Program-made: the position numbers and the translations under genes
NCBI GenBank assembly: GCA_012960925.1
Contig: DUAG01000043.1
Coordinates: 1-64,000, forward strand
Direction of reading: 5' to 3'
Length of the DNA: 64,000 bases
DNA from: Candidatus Manganitrophaceae bacterium
Lineage (GTDB): Bacteria > Nitrospirota > Nitrospiria > SBBL01 > JAADHI01
Notes under the pieces: generated by a model
Seen by the model: the letters and a program-made list of their open reading frames with translations, nothing else
What the model was told of the DNA's origin: nothing
The model's database searches: none
In this document: positions 1 to 8,563 of the stretch, one piece after another
Layout of the letters: every line of letters starts with the position of its first letter
Position numbering within the stretch: the stretch's first letter is position 1

Positions 1-17
1 GAAAAACATTGAACTTC

Positions 18-42
18 AAAACACCCAATCAGGTGTTTTTTA
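18..42 (+). terminator. Rho-independent terminator
   Basis: An 8-bp perfect stem (AAAACACC at 18-25 pairing with GGTGTTTT at 32-39) closes a 6-base loop and runs into a stretch of T residues (36-41). This is a classical intrinsic terminator, presumably for a gene to the left of the window. The A-rich 5' side means it could also work from the right. Confidence 0.75.
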
Positions 43-154
43 ATTCAAACCCTTTTGTTGCACTTACTACTTGAATCCGCGAAACATATTATAGAGTATA
101 TACAGGCTAAATACAATAGTATCCACTTCATCACAAAAGGGAGGGAGATTCATC

Positions 155-1018
155 ATGGAAACAAATGGGACGATACTTGTGACAGGGGCAACGGGGCAAC
201 AGGGAAATGCCATTGCAACCAGCTTGCTCGGACAAGGGAAGAATGTAAGGTCGCTTACACGTCATCTCTCCAAAGGAGAAGCGCTAAAGAGGATGGGATC
301 GGAAGTGGTAGAAGGAGAACTGACGGATCAGGCCTCACTCGAAAAGGCACTGGAGGGCATAAAACAAGTCTTTCTCGTGACCACCCCCTTTGAGGCCGGA
401 ATGGATGCGGAAGTGAAACAAGGCCTGACTATGGTGGATGCTGCCAAGGCCGCCGGTGTGGATCATTTGGTTTATTCCTCGGTAGGAGGTGCAGATCAGA
501 AAACCGGTATCCCTCATTTCGAAACAAAATGGCAGGTGGAGGAATATATCAAAAAGGTCGGAATCCCGGCGACGATCCTGCGCCCCGTTTTCTTCATGGA
601 AAATTTCGGTTCCCCGTGGATGCTTCCAGCAATTCAAAACAAGAAACTGACCTTTCCTGTTCGTCCCGATCGGACCCTTCAAATGGTTTCATTAAGAGAC
701 ATCGGGGCGTTTGGGGCCGCCGCTTTTATACGGCCTCAAGACTTTATTGGCCAGACCATTGAGCTTGCGGGAGATGAGATGACCCTTCCTGATGCGCTCA
801 AGATGGTCTCCCAGTCGATCGGTCACACGATCGAATACGAACTTCTTCCAGACGAACAGGCCGAGGCCGCCTTGGGCCACGATTTTGCCGTGATGTTCCG
901 TTGGTTCAACGAAGTAGGCTACAACGCCAATATTTCGGCACTTGAAAGGCAATGGGGAATTCCTCTGACGAAATTCAAGGAAGTGGTTGACAAGGCCTCC
1001 TGGGCAAAGACTGATTGA
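155..1018 (+). CDS. NmrA-like NAD(P)-binding protein (atypical SDR)
   Basis: 287-residue Rossmann-fold protein of the NmrA / atypical short-chain dehydrogenase group. The N-terminus carries the dinucleotide-binding glycine motif TGATGQQG (residues 10-17). Later segments such as LVYSSVGG and LRPVFFMENFG are typical of NmrA/HSCARG and quinone-reductase-2-like members, which either sense the NADP(H) state or reduce quinones. The start is the ATG preceded by a strong GGGAGG ribosome-binding site. It is first in a same-strand run of small redox genes, followed 64 bp later by a glutathionyl-hydroquinone reductase, so a quinone or electrophile detoxification role is plausible. The fold is certain; the substrate is not known. 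Confidence 0.9.
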   Translation: METNGTILVTGATGQQGNAIATSLLGQGKNVRSLTRHLSKGEALKRMGSEVVEGELTDQASLEKALEGIKQVFLVTTPFEAGMDAEVKQGLTMVDAAKAAGVDHLVYSSVGGADQKTGIPHFETKWQVEEYIKKVGIPATILRPVFFMENFGSPWMLPAIQNKKLTFPVRPDRTLQMVSLRDIGAFGAAAFIRPQDFIGQTIELAGDEMTLPDALKMVSQSIGHTIEYELLPDEQAEAALGHDFAVMFRWFNEVGYNANISALERQWGIPLTKFKEVVDKASWAKTD

Positions 1019-1082
1019 GGGGTCCTGAGGAGTTTTGACATTCGTTTTTCAAGATTTTTTATAGCGAGGAGATTTTACAGAA

Positions 1083-2072
1083 ATGGATTTTCGGAGTGAA
1101 CAGGGTGAGGATGGTGATTTTGTCAGGCAGAAAGACCAGTTTCGAGATTGGGTGAAAGGAGACTCCACTTCTTATTATCCTGCCGAGGCCGGTCGCTACC
1201 ACCTCTATGTCTCCCTCGCCTGTCCCTGGGCGCATAGGACGATGATCGTGCGCTCGCTCAAACGGCTTGAGAGCGTCATTGGCGTCACGGTTGTAGACCC
1301 GATTCGTGACGAACTGGGTTGGGCATTCCGGAACGGTCCAGGGCATTCTGAAGATCCAATCAACGGGTTTCAATATTTGAGCGAGGCCTACAAGGCATCG
1401 GACAAGAAATTTAACGCCCGCGTGACGGTTCCCGTTCTTTGGGACAAGAAGCGAGGCCGTATCGTGAACAACTCAGAAGACGACATTGTCCGGATGTTGA
1501 ATCAGGAGTTCGATGCCTTTACGGACAGCAATCTTGATCTTTACCCGGAAAGGCTCCGTCCTGAGATTGATGAGGTGAATGACCTGGTTTATCCCAATGT
1601 GAATAACGGGGTCTATCGCGCGGGGTTCGCGACGACACAGAAGGCCTATGAAAACGCCGTCCAAAGACTATTCAAGGCCCTCGACACACTGGAAGAATTG
1701 CTTTCATGGCAACGCTACCTCGTGGGAACCCAGCTTACCGAAGCAGATTGGCGGCTGTTTCCGACCTTGATCCGGTATGACGCCGTCTATCACGGTCATT
1801 TTAAATGCAATATCCGTCGTATTATCGACTACCCGAATTTGTATGGATATCTGAGGGACCTTTATCAGCACGACCGGATTTCAGAGACGGTGAATTTTGA
1901 CCACATCAAGCGGCACTATTACATCACGCACACCGACATCAATCCCACCCAAATCGTACCCCTTGGACCCAAAATGGATCTCCAATCATCCCACGGTCGT
2001 GAGCGGTTAAAATATGCAGGGAGGGCTCTGATCCCTGGATGGACACTATTAAACCAGGGGGGACATAAATGA
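1083..2072 (+). CDS. Glutathionyl-hydroquinone reductase (Xi-class GST)
   Basis: 329-residue omega-like/Xi-class glutathione transferase. These cytosolic enzymes use glutathione to remove the glutathionyl group from glutathionyl-hydroquinones, recycling quinones during aromatic or oxidative stress. The hallmark CPWAHR motif with catalytic Cys47 is present, followed by the GWAF segment and the all-alpha C-terminal domain. Length matches the YqjG/PcpF family (about 320-330 residues). The start codon is the ATG after a GAGGAG-like ribosome-binding site. The stop overlaps the start of the next gene by 4 bases, indicating translational coupling. Glutathione dependence in this host is inferred from the family. 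Confidence 0.93.
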   Translation: MDFRSEQGEDGDFVRQKDQFRDWVKGDSTSYYPAEAGRYHLYVSLACPWAHRTMIVRSLKRLESVIGVTVVDPIRDELGWAFRNGPGHSEDPINGFQYLSEAYKASDKKFNARVTVPVLWDKKRGRIVNNSEDDIVRMLNQEFDAFTDSNLDLYPERLRPEIDEVNDLVYPNVNNGVYRAGFATTQKAYENAVQRLFKALDTLEELLSWQRYLVGTQLTEADWRLFPTLIRYDAVYHGHFKCNIRRIIDYPNLYGYLRDLYQHDRISETVNFDHIKRHYYITHTDINPTQIVPLGPKMDLQSSHGRERLKYAGRALIPGWTLLNQGGHK

Positions 2073-2434
2073 GCATTCAATTAAACCATACCATCGTGCC
2101 GTCACATGACAGGGATAAATCGGCTGCATTTTTCTCAAGAATATTAGGGCTGAAGAATGAAGGGGCGGGCGACCATTTTGTTTCCGTTCGTGTGAATGAT
2201 ACCTTGACTTTTCTTTTTGATCAAGAAGAAGAATTTGATTCTCATCACTATGCCTTCAAGGTGAGCGAGAAAGAGTTTGATGAAATTTTTGGACGGATCC
2301 AAAACGAAAAGATCCTTTACGGAAGTAGACCGTCTCAACGCGAGGACATGAATATTTACGAGCATGATGGGGGACGTGGTCTCTATTTTTGTGACGTGAA
2401 TGGACATGTTTTAGAGGTTCTTACAGTGGAATAA
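2069..2434 (+). CDS. VOC-fold (glyoxalase/bleomycin-resistance) protein
   Basis: 121-residue protein of the vicinal oxygen chelate superfamily. The N-terminus (LNHTIVPSHDRDKSAAFFSRILGL) is the typical first beta-alpha module, with His7 as a likely metal ligand. The C-terminal GRGLYFCDVNGHVLEVLTVE segment supplies the usual terminal Glu ligand. Single-domain members work as dimers in glyoxalase, dioxygenase or resistance roles; the substrate cannot be predicted. The gene overlaps the hydroquinone reductase stop by 4 bases and is 4 bases from the next start, so it belongs to the same transcription unit. Confidence 0.9.
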   Translation: MSIQLNHTIVPSHDRDKSAAFFSRILGLKNEGAGDHFVSVRVNDTLTFLFDQEEEFDSHHYAFKVSEKEFDEIFGRIQNEKILYGSRPSQREDMNIYEHDGGRGLYFCDVNGHVLEVLTVE

Positions 2435-2438
2435 AACC

Positions 2439-2807
2439 ATGCTGAAAGAGATTATATTTGATGATCGAAGAATTATTGGGATGGAGTTCGATGGAGGGAT
2501 CACCCTTCAGGAGATCGAAACATTCTGGGACAAGATCGAATCGATGCTTGAAAAAGAACAGAAATTGCGTGTCTATGTTGAAGTGAAAAACTTTGGCGTG
2601 ATGGAACCGAAAGCCTGGTTTAAAAATATTCCCAAAAAGATACAGCACTTTTCAGACTTTGAAATGGAAGCCATTGTATCGGACAAATATTGGTTGGAAA
2701 TATTGACGAAGATGAGCGATAAATTATTTCCCAGCATCAAAGTGAAACACTTCAGTTTCGAAGAAATTGATAATGCCAAGGCCTGGATTACGGGAACCAC
2801 AGATTAA
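2439..2807 (+). CDS. SpoIIAA-like (STAS-fold) protein
   Basis: 122-residue SpoIIAA-like protein (DUF3478 type). The pattern of an N-terminal beta strand, GGITLQEIETFWDKIESML helix, a YVEVKNFG strand and a C-terminal SFEEIDNAKAWI helix is the STAS-like fold seen in these small cytosolic proteins. They resemble anti-sigma-factor antagonists or lipid-binding proteins but generally lack the conserved phosphorylated serine context, and none is evident here. The gene starts 4 bases after the VOC gene and is 16 bases upstream of the FMN reductase reading frame. Function unknown; the family assignment is good. Confidence 0.8.
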   Translation: MLKEIIFDDRRIIGMEFDGGITLQEIETFWDKIESMLEKEQKLRVYVEVKNFGVMEPKAWFKNIPKKIQHFSDFEMEAIVSDKYWLEILTKMSDKLFPSIKVKHFSFEEIDNAKAWITGTTD

Positions 2808-2823
2808 ACAAGAGGAATCCTAT

Positions 2824-3470
2824 ATGACTCAAAAAAATAACGAGCCCTCCGATGGCGTTCTGGTTGTCGGAATCTGTGGCAGCCTCAGGCCTGGAAGTTA
2901 TTCTCATAGTGCGTTGCGTATCGCCCTGAAAGGGGCACAGGAAGTTGGCGCTGCCACGAAGTTGATAGACCTGAGGGAATACCAGCTTATCCATTGTGAT
3001 GGAAAGGAAGATGAAAGTCGATATCCCCCCAAGACGTATTCAGGCTCCGAAAAGAGGTCCACGCGGCGCAGGGGCTCATTCTGGCGACACCGGAATACCA
3101 CGGCAGCTTCAGTGGGGTATTGAAAAATGCCCTCGATCTGATGGGGTTTGACGAAATTGAAGGGAAGATGATCGGACTTTTAGATGTATCCGGTGGAAAG
3201 TTGGGGGCGCTGAACGCCCTGAATGGTCTACGCGTTGTCGGGAGAGCACTTCACGCCTGGGTGATTCCAGAGCAGACCTCAATCCCAGAGGCATGGGGCA
3301 TGTTTGATGATGAGGGGAACATCAGCGATACCGAATTAAAAGGAAGAATCATGGAGTTGGGAAGGCAGGTTGCGCGTTTCTCTTACCTGCATACATCCGA
3401 AGGGGCACAGGAATTTCTTCGCGCCTGGGAGGGTGCGCCATTGAACCCCGGAGGCGGTATTCACGATTAA
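2824..3470 (+). pseudogene. NAD(P)H-dependent FMN reductase, frameshifted
   Basis: Two overlapping frames together make one flavodoxin-fold NADPH-dependent FMN reductase (ChrR/YieF type) of about 215 residues. The first part has the FMN-phosphate loop GSLRPGSYS. After the C6 tract at 3025-3030 the reading must move by one base to continue with DVFRLRKEVHAAQGLI and the signature TPEYHGSFSG, then LKNALDL and the C-terminal half. Restoring one base to the C tract gives a seamless protein, so this is a single-base deletion in a homopolymer. It may be a true lesion or a sequencing error. Such enzymes reduce quinones, azo dyes or metals, which fits the neighbouring hydroquinone reductase. As read, the product would end early in frame 1 at about residue 99. 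Confidence 0.85.
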
Positions 3471-3489
3471 ACGGGTATTGGAGGGGGGC

Positions 3490-4398
3490 ATGCTAAAGGT
3501 AAAAAGCACCACGTTCGTTCTTGGGATCATTGTTTCGATTTTGATGATGATGGGTTCCGCCTTTGCGGTTGAAAATACCTGAAAAGCGGCGGAGGGCGTT
3601 TACAGATATGGTCCCGGCAATGGCTATTTTTCGATGTTTGTGGTCACTCCAGAAGGCGTCATCGTCGTGGAGCCGGTGAATACGTCGCATTCCAAAGGTC
3701 TGCTGATAGCGATTCGAGCAGTGACGGACAAACCGATTCGATATCTGTTGCACAGTCATAATCACGGGGATCATTCCGGCGGCGGAAAGGTCTTTCGGGA
3801 TGAAGGGGCCACAATTATTGCCCATGTGGAGGCCTACGAATGGATGAAGGTCAATCCTCATCAGGACATGGTCCTGCCGGACGAAAGTTGGGCGGGAAAC
3901 CGGAAGGATATTACTTTAGGTGGGGTAAGGATTGAATTGCATTATATGGGAATGAATCATGGCCTGGGTATGACCGTATTTCGTTTTCCCAAAGAAAAAG
4001 TGGTCTATATCGCGGACCTGGTGACTCCGAATCGGGTTCTGTTTTCCATCGTCCCTGATTTCAATATCAAGGAATTTAAACGAACCCTTGCAGAAATTGA
4101 AGAAATGGAATTTGAAAGAGCGATATACTCCCATTCGCAAGCAAAGGAAGCTTTTGGTTCGAAGATGGAAGTGACACAAACACGAGAATTCATCGAAGAT
4201 ATACAGGGAGCGATCTTTGCGGAGTTCAAAAAGGGGACATTTTTTATGGAGATTCCCACTACCGTGAAACTCCCAAAATATAAAGAGTGGGCGATGTACA
4301 AAGAGTGGCTATCTTTAAATGTGTGGAGAGTCATGCTGGACATGCATATGGGTCCCTTCCCTTGGAGGACCGACCACGCGTATGAAATAAACGATTAG
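3490..4398 (+). pseudogene. Exported MBL-fold metallo-hydrolase interrupted by TGA
   Basis: From ATG 3490 (preceded by GGAGGGGGGC) the frame encodes a signal peptide with a hydrophobic core and a SAFA cleavage motif, then meets an in-frame TGA at 3580-3582. The same frame continues without further stops to 4398 as a metallo-beta-lactamase-fold domain containing the zinc motif HSHNHGDHSGG, a later NHGLGM segment and a metal-ligand region around YIADLVTP. The interrupted protein would be about 302 residues. TGG to TGA is the simplest change. A downstream ATG at 3634 would give a cytoplasmic product but has no ribosome-binding site. It follows the frameshifted FMN reductase by 19 bases, so two adjacent genes are damaged. 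Confidence 0.8.
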
Positions 4399-4430
4399 GG
4401 AATTTGCGACCGGAAGGCGACCCTTGTTAA

Positions 4431-4499
4431 GGAACCTCTGATGAAGTCTGGGTTGAATTTTTCGGGAGATAAAATGTCCCGCTTCTGCGTAGTAAATCG
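4431..4499. repeat. R1 repeat, degenerate partial copy
   Basis: About 70 bases beginning GGAACCTCTGATGAAGTC after a TTAA resemble the terminal part of the R1 element found intact at 33209, 37297, 40439 and 50685. They also include the GGGAGATAAAATGTCCCGC stretch and CTTCTGCGTAGTAAATC. A matching right end is not recognisable before the next gene at 4580, so this is a remnant or a strongly diverged copy. The rest of the 4399-4579 gap shows nothing else. Confidence 0.65.
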
Positions 4500-4579
4500 T
4501 TCCTTGACTAGATCTGCTGGGTAGTTATAAATTGCTCTATCAAGTTCTTGTACCAGACTAAAAATGAGCAGGAGGCCTC

Positions 4580-6109
4580 ATGTCAAAAGCACGTGTTGTA
4601 GACCGCAAGCCAATGAAAGTCGAGCTCGATCCCGGTGAATACTATTGGTGTGCTTGCGGGAAATCAAATAACCAACCGTTCTGTGACGGTTCACATACAG
4701 GAACCGGAATTACTCCGGTTCCCTTCAAAGTCGAGGAAAAGTCGGAAACCTGGATGTGTCTTTGCAAGCAGACCGGGGATGCTCCTTTTTGTGACGGAAC
4801 GCACAAATCTCTGCCGGAAGATGTTGAAGAATTAGACTATCCGCCAAAATCGAAAACGGGGATGCCCGCGCCAAGGAATACTGCTGAAGAACCCGCACTT
4901 GAGTTCATCCATGCTCTGGCTGCAGATGGGCTTGAAAAACTTGGGCATCACGGCGAAATGGCGGCAATGGGTGTTCCACGCACGGATCTTCCTTTGTGGG
5001 AGGACATTCAAATTCTAACCGCCCAGCTCCACCATCGGCCTTTGCTCGAAGACACGGCGGTTGGAACAGGACTTGTCATTGGCCCAAATGCACAAAAACC
5101 GCTACGCCTAGAGATACCGATATTGATATCCGACATGAGCTTTGGCGCGCTTTCCGAGGAAGCCAAGACCGCAATGTCGCGCGGGGCCGAGTTGGCCGGA
5201 ACCGGAATTTGCTCAGGCGAAGGGGGGATGTTATCCGAAGAACAAAAAGCCAATACGCGTTACTTTTACGAACTGGCTTCCGCAAAATTCGGGTATGAGG
5301 AAGCGTTATTGAAGCGCGTGCAGGCATTTCATTTTAAGGCGGGACAGGCGGCAAAGACGGGTACAGGAGGACACTTGCCGGCGGCGAAAGTCACCGAGAA
5401 GATCGCCGCTGTGCGCAAGCTACCCGTTGGCCAGGCCGCGATCTCCCCTCCCGCTTTCTGTGAGTTCGAAACGCCAGCTGATTATAAAACTTTCGCAGAT
5501 CGGGTGAGAGAAATCTCAGGCGGTATCCCTGTGGGTTTCAAGATGTCCGCACAACACATCGAACAAGACATCGACTTTGCGCTAGAGGCGGGTGCCGATT
5601 ACATTATACTCGATGGCAGAGGCGGCGGTACCGGCGCGGCACCGCTGCTGTTTCGCGACAACATTTCTGTCCCGACGATCCCGGCGCTCGCCCGTGCGCG
5701 GCGTCATCTTCACAAGTGCAATCGCGAAGACGTAACGCTCATCATTACGGGGGGTATTCGTACCCCGGCTGATTTCATTAAGGCCTTGTGCCTCGGTGCG
5801 GATGGCATTGCGCTCGCCAATAGTGCTATGCAGGCAATCGGCTGTGTCGGAGCGCGCATTTGCAACACGAACAATTGCCCCGCAGGGGTTGCAACACAAA
5901 AGGAAGAACTCCGGGCAAGACTTCAAGTTGATGTGGCTGCAGAACGCCTTGCCCGTTTTCTGAGAGCATCGGTAGAACTCATGCAGATTATGGCACGCGC
6001 TTGCGGACACAGACATCTCCGTGAGTTTAACCCGAATGACATCACATCATGGAAAAAGTCCATTTCCGATATTGCTGGAATTCAATATGGCGGGGTCGCG
6101 AAAGAGTAA
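4580..6109 (+). CDS. Double-CDGSH / glutamate synthase FMN-domain fusion
   Basis: 509-residue fusion. Residues 1-80 hold two CDGSH iron-sulfur motifs: Cys24, Cys26, Cys35 and His39, then Cys60, Cys62, Cys71 and His75, each expected to bind a 2Fe-2S cluster with 3Cys-1His ligation. Residues about 110-500 are the FMN-binding (beta/alpha)8 domain of glutamate synthase, with ISDMSFGALSEEA, GAGADYIILDGRGGGTGAAP-like phosphate-binding turns and the 3Fe-4S signature Cys422-X5-Cys428-X4-Cys433. The glutaminase domain of GltB is absent, so it is not a complete glutamate synthase; it is an FMN/Fe-S oxidoreductase of unknown substrate. The start follows AGGAGG. No partner gene is adjacent. Confidence 0.9.
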   Translation: MSKARVVDRKPMKVELDPGEYYWCACGKSNNQPFCDGSHTGTGITPVPFKVEEKSETWMCLCKQTGDAPFCDGTHKSLPEDVEELDYPPKSKTGMPAPRNTAEEPALEFIHALAADGLEKLGHHGEMAAMGVPRTDLPLWEDIQILTAQLHHRPLLEDTAVGTGLVIGPNAQKPLRLEIPILISDMSFGALSEEAKTAMSRGAELAGTGICSGEGGMLSEEQKANTRYFYELASAKFGYEEALLKRVQAFHFKAGQAAKTGTGGHLPAAKVTEKIAAVRKLPVGQAAISPPAFCEFETPADYKTFADRVREISGGIPVGFKMSAQHIEQDIDFALEAGADYIILDGRGGGTGAAPLLFRDNISVPTIPALARARRHLHKCNREDVTLIITGGIRTPADFIKALCLGADGIALANSAMQAIGCVGARICNTNNCPAGVATQKEELRARLQVDVAAERLARFLRASVELMQIMARACGHRHLREFNPNDITSWKKSISDIAGIQYGGVAKE

Positions 6110-6252
6110 AAAAGTGGTTTTACGCATCGTACCGGATCATGCTCGCTATATGTGTTCGTATAAAAACTAAAGTCTTTGTCCCGACCATCCGATAACAATA
6201 GCAATCACCAGTGGAATGGAATCATTCGACGGACTGTTAACGGAGGGGCAAG

Positions 6253-7104
6253 ATGCAAACAATTTCGAATACCCGACCCGATCTCTTTTCTCCTTTGACC
6301 TTACCCAGCGGAGATCCAGGGACTCTGAGTAAGACGCAATCTTCTCAGTACACGCTTCAAGTACAGAAAAGGTCGGAGATTACCCTGTTTACACAAGAGG
6401 GAGATAAGGTCACATTGTCTTCGTCTGCAAGCCTGGATGTTGGTTTCGCAACATATAACAGCCAAGGCCTTATTAATGGGGCAGTTTCTGAGACCTCTGC
6501 AGAGGCTTTTTATTTGAATCAGGAATTCGGCCTAGAACTTACGGTCGAAGGCGATCTGAATGAACAGGAACTGAAAGATATTGTAAAGGCCCTGAAGACC
6601 GTCAAAAAACTGTCCTACGATTTCTTTTCGGGTAGAACAGATCATGCCATAAAAAGGGTGTCTAAACTCAATGGATTGGAGACAATCTCGGGTTTTGATG
6701 TCTGCCTGCAATATGACCGCAGTGCATCGGTTCAAACGGCATCGACACAAGTTCTGACACCCCCAAGCCCCGCACCCATTGAAGAGGCTGGACTTCCCCA
6801 AGAATCGGCCGACCTCTTGGGCGGTCCGGAGTCCAAGTCAACCCTGACGGCCGAGCTGGGAGAACTTGTTCAAAAGATGGAAGAGGTTGTTGTGAATTCT
6901 CCTGCTGAATCCGCAACCCTTACGGGGCATGTAAATCGTTTTCTAGAGCATTTCTTAGAGAAATTTTCTCAGAACAACCACGAAAGCCAATTTGAGTTTC
7001 AGGTCATCAGGAAAATCCAGGTTGAGCTTGTACAGAGATTTGTAGAAGCGGCAAAGAGCGAGGAGACGGGGATTCGTTCAAATGCAGAACCGATTGAAGT
7101 TTAG
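6253..7104 (+). CDS. Hypothetical protein, 283 residues
   Basis: Not recognised with certainty. The start ATG has a clear GGAGGGG ribosome-binding site. There is no signal peptide or membrane segment. Residues about 40-155 form a compact domain: a beta-rich stretch (SEITLFTQEGDKVTLSSSAS), then FYLNQEFGLELTVEGDLNEQEL, then a helix ending near LSYDFFSGRTDHAIKR. This pattern recalls uncharacterised bacterial domains with EF-hand-like or flagellar-regulator annotations. After a Pro-rich linker (about 170-195) the C-terminal 90 residues are predicted helical. It stands alone between the CDGSH fusion and repeat R3. Confidence 0.7.
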   Translation: MQTISNTRPDLFSPLTLPSGDPGTLSKTQSSQYTLQVQKRSEITLFTQEGDKVTLSSSASLDVGFATYNSQGLINGAVSETSAEAFYLNQEFGLELTVEGDLNEQELKDIVKALKTVKKLSYDFFSGRTDHAIKRVSKLNGLETISGFDVCLQYDRSASVQTASTQVLTPPSPAPIEEAGLPQESADLLGGPESKSTLTAELGELVQKMEEVVVNSPAESATLTGHVNRFLEHFLEKFSQNNHESQFEFQVIRKIQVELVQRFVEAAKSEETGIRSNAEPIEV

Positions 7105-7407
7105 ATCTGGAAATACATCTTCAGACTAAGTCAAAACTGATCTCTACCGCAAATAGCCAGAGGGGTTAGGAGGCCCTTTTAATAAATTCTTCCGTGAACC
7201 TTTCTTCGTACATCGCCTCTCCCACCCTGCCATCGTAGAATATGATTCCTCTCCGAAATCATTGTTTTAGAATTTAGGGGAGGAACACCTTGCCCCCTCT
7301 GGAGTGCCTAAGATCCAATACGCCGGTCCTGGAGAGTGAGGGCGAGCGTCTACGTGAAGTGATATGGTAAACTCATATTATGCTGTGTAGCAAGAACCCG
7401 TTTATCC
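7105..7407. other. Non-coding stretch before R3 repeat
   Basis: About 300 bases without a convincing gene. No tRNA, terminator or promoter with good consensus was recognised. Short open frames here have no ribosome-binding site and no protein-like composition. Confidence 0.5.
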
Positions 7408-7582
7408 CCTAATTCCGCGATTTCGAAATTAGAAACCGCCGAGTCGCCTGAAATGACTGCGTTATCGGTCAACGGCCTCCTCACCGTACGGGTGAGTACG
7501 CTTCGGTCGCCCTTGTGTCCTCTGGCCTTGTCCTCCAGACGACTTGACGGTTTATCCCAAGATCCAATCGCCGATCTTGGGT
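7408..7582 (+). repeat. R3 structured repeat, copy a
   Basis: First of three 175-bp copies (others at 8564-8738, inverted, and 57265-57439). It begins with a TAATTCCG / CGAAATTA hairpin and ends with a CCCAAGATC / GATCTTGGG hairpin of 9 bp with an 8-base loop. Between them are the inverted pair GTCGCCTGAAA / TCCAGACGAC and the small CTCACC / GGGTGAG hairpin. Apparent open frames across it are produced by the repeat and should not be called genes. It ends 18 bases before the start of the next gene. Confidence 0.85.
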
Positions 7583-7600
7583 TATATAGGGACGAGGTCT

Positions 7601-8008
7601 ATGAGTATACCGATCGCCGTGTTTTTACTTTTTGGTCTTGGGATACCACTTTTCGCATTTCTATCCGGGCTGTACTATATTAAAAAAAACAAGAAGAGCG
7701 AAAATAGAATCAACCGTGTTGTCATGCAAACGATAGATGGCCCTCGTGACGCTGCCAGCCTTCTTCATCGACTGTCCATGTCCAGTATCCTTGACTTGGA
7801 AGGCAGTAAAGAGATTGTCGAAGCTTGCGACAGAGTGAAGAAAGAAGTCGGAAAAAATCCAATCCCCGATAATTGCGGTCTTTCATCAGATGATCTGAAA
7901 GATTTTTTCACCTATGTTTCTGTGAATAAAATTGATTTAAGAAACACGTCGATTCAAGAAGTGACCAAAAACTACAAGAATAAAATGACACTCAATGTGG
8001 CGGCATAG
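7601..8008 (+). CDS. Small membrane-anchored hypothetical protein
   Basis: 135-residue protein starting at the ATG 7601 behind GACGAGG, just outside the end of repeat R3a. Residues 1-24 are a strongly hydrophobic segment (IPIAVFLLFGLGIPLFAFLSGLYY) followed by KKNKK, giving one N-terminal membrane anchor with a cytoplasmic positively charged flank. The remainder is soluble and charged. No family recognised. An upstream start in the same frame would place residues inside the repeat, so it was not chosen. Together with the DksA-like gene it is bracketed by inverted R3 copies. Confidence 0.7.
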   Translation: MSIPIAVFLLFGLGIPLFAFLSGLYYIKKNKKSENRINRVVMQTIDGPRDAASLLHRLSMSSILDLEGSKEIVEACDRVKKEVGKNPIPDNCGLSSDDLKDFFTYVSVNKIDLRNTSIQEVTKNYKNKMTLNVAA

Positions 8009-8181
8009 CCCGTGTTGACCTAAATGTGACCGTCAAGGTTCTGCCTTCCGAATCAAGTGGAAAATCTCTTCCCCTGCCCAATCGTTCTGGATTCTAACTT
8101 TCATCCTCTATGAAAAATCATTATAATGGCCCTATTTCAATGGGGGAGTCCGTTGTTTGACAACAAGAGAAATAGCGACTG

Positions 8182-8520
8182 ATGAACGACCGAGAGATTG
8201 AACAAATTAGGAAAAAACTGCTTTGCCTCCGGTCAGAGCTTCAAGAGCTGGAGGAAGCATTCAAGAAGACGAGCAAGCCTGTAGAGTTGGATCAGAGCAG
8301 TGTCGGCAGGCTTTCCCGCATGGATGCGATGCAGGCCCAGCAAATGGCATTGGAGGTGACCAGACGACGTCAGAGTCGGCTCTTGAAGATTGGAGGAGCC
8401 TTGCGCCGGATTGGGTCAGGCGAGTACGGCGACTGCTTTATCTGCGGCGAAGAAATAGGTGCGCGTCGGCTTTCCGCCGACCCAACAAATACGCGTTGCA
8501 TCGGATGTGTCGAGAAGTAA
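8182..8520 (+). CDS. DksA/TraR-family zinc-finger protein
   Basis: 112-residue TraR/DksA C4-type protein. An N-terminal coiled coil (residues 1-75; EIEQIRKKLLCLRSELQELEEAF) is followed by a C-terminal zinc finger, CFICGEEIGARRL with the second pair CIGC, typical of the globular domain that docks in the RNA polymerase secondary channel. It is shorter than E. coli DksA (151) and closer to TraR or small DksA-like proteins. It probably modulates transcription initiation, but whether it needs ppGpp cannot be told. It lies inside the segment bracketed by inverted R3 repeats. Confidence 0.88.
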   Translation: MNDREIEQIRKKLLCLRSELQELEEAFKKTSKPVELDQSSVGRLSRMDAMQAQQMALEVTRRRQSRLLKIGGALRRIGSGEYGDCFICGEEIGARRLSADPTNTRCIGCVEK

Positions 8521-8563
8521 ATTCTCAATTTGATCTTTAATAATCATGGAGTCGTGCGATATA

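Noticed and set aside
3580-3582. In-frame TGA of the metallo-hydrolase as a selenocysteine codon
   Set aside because: The position is in the signal-peptide region rather than an active site and no convincing SECIS hairpin follows; a nonsense change is simpler.
7453-7683. Open frame that would encode a protein similar to one at 57191-57484
   Set aside because: Both translate the R3 repeat; the likeness is due to the repeat, there is no ribosome-binding site, and an actual gene (7601-8008) starts inside this frame's range in another frame.
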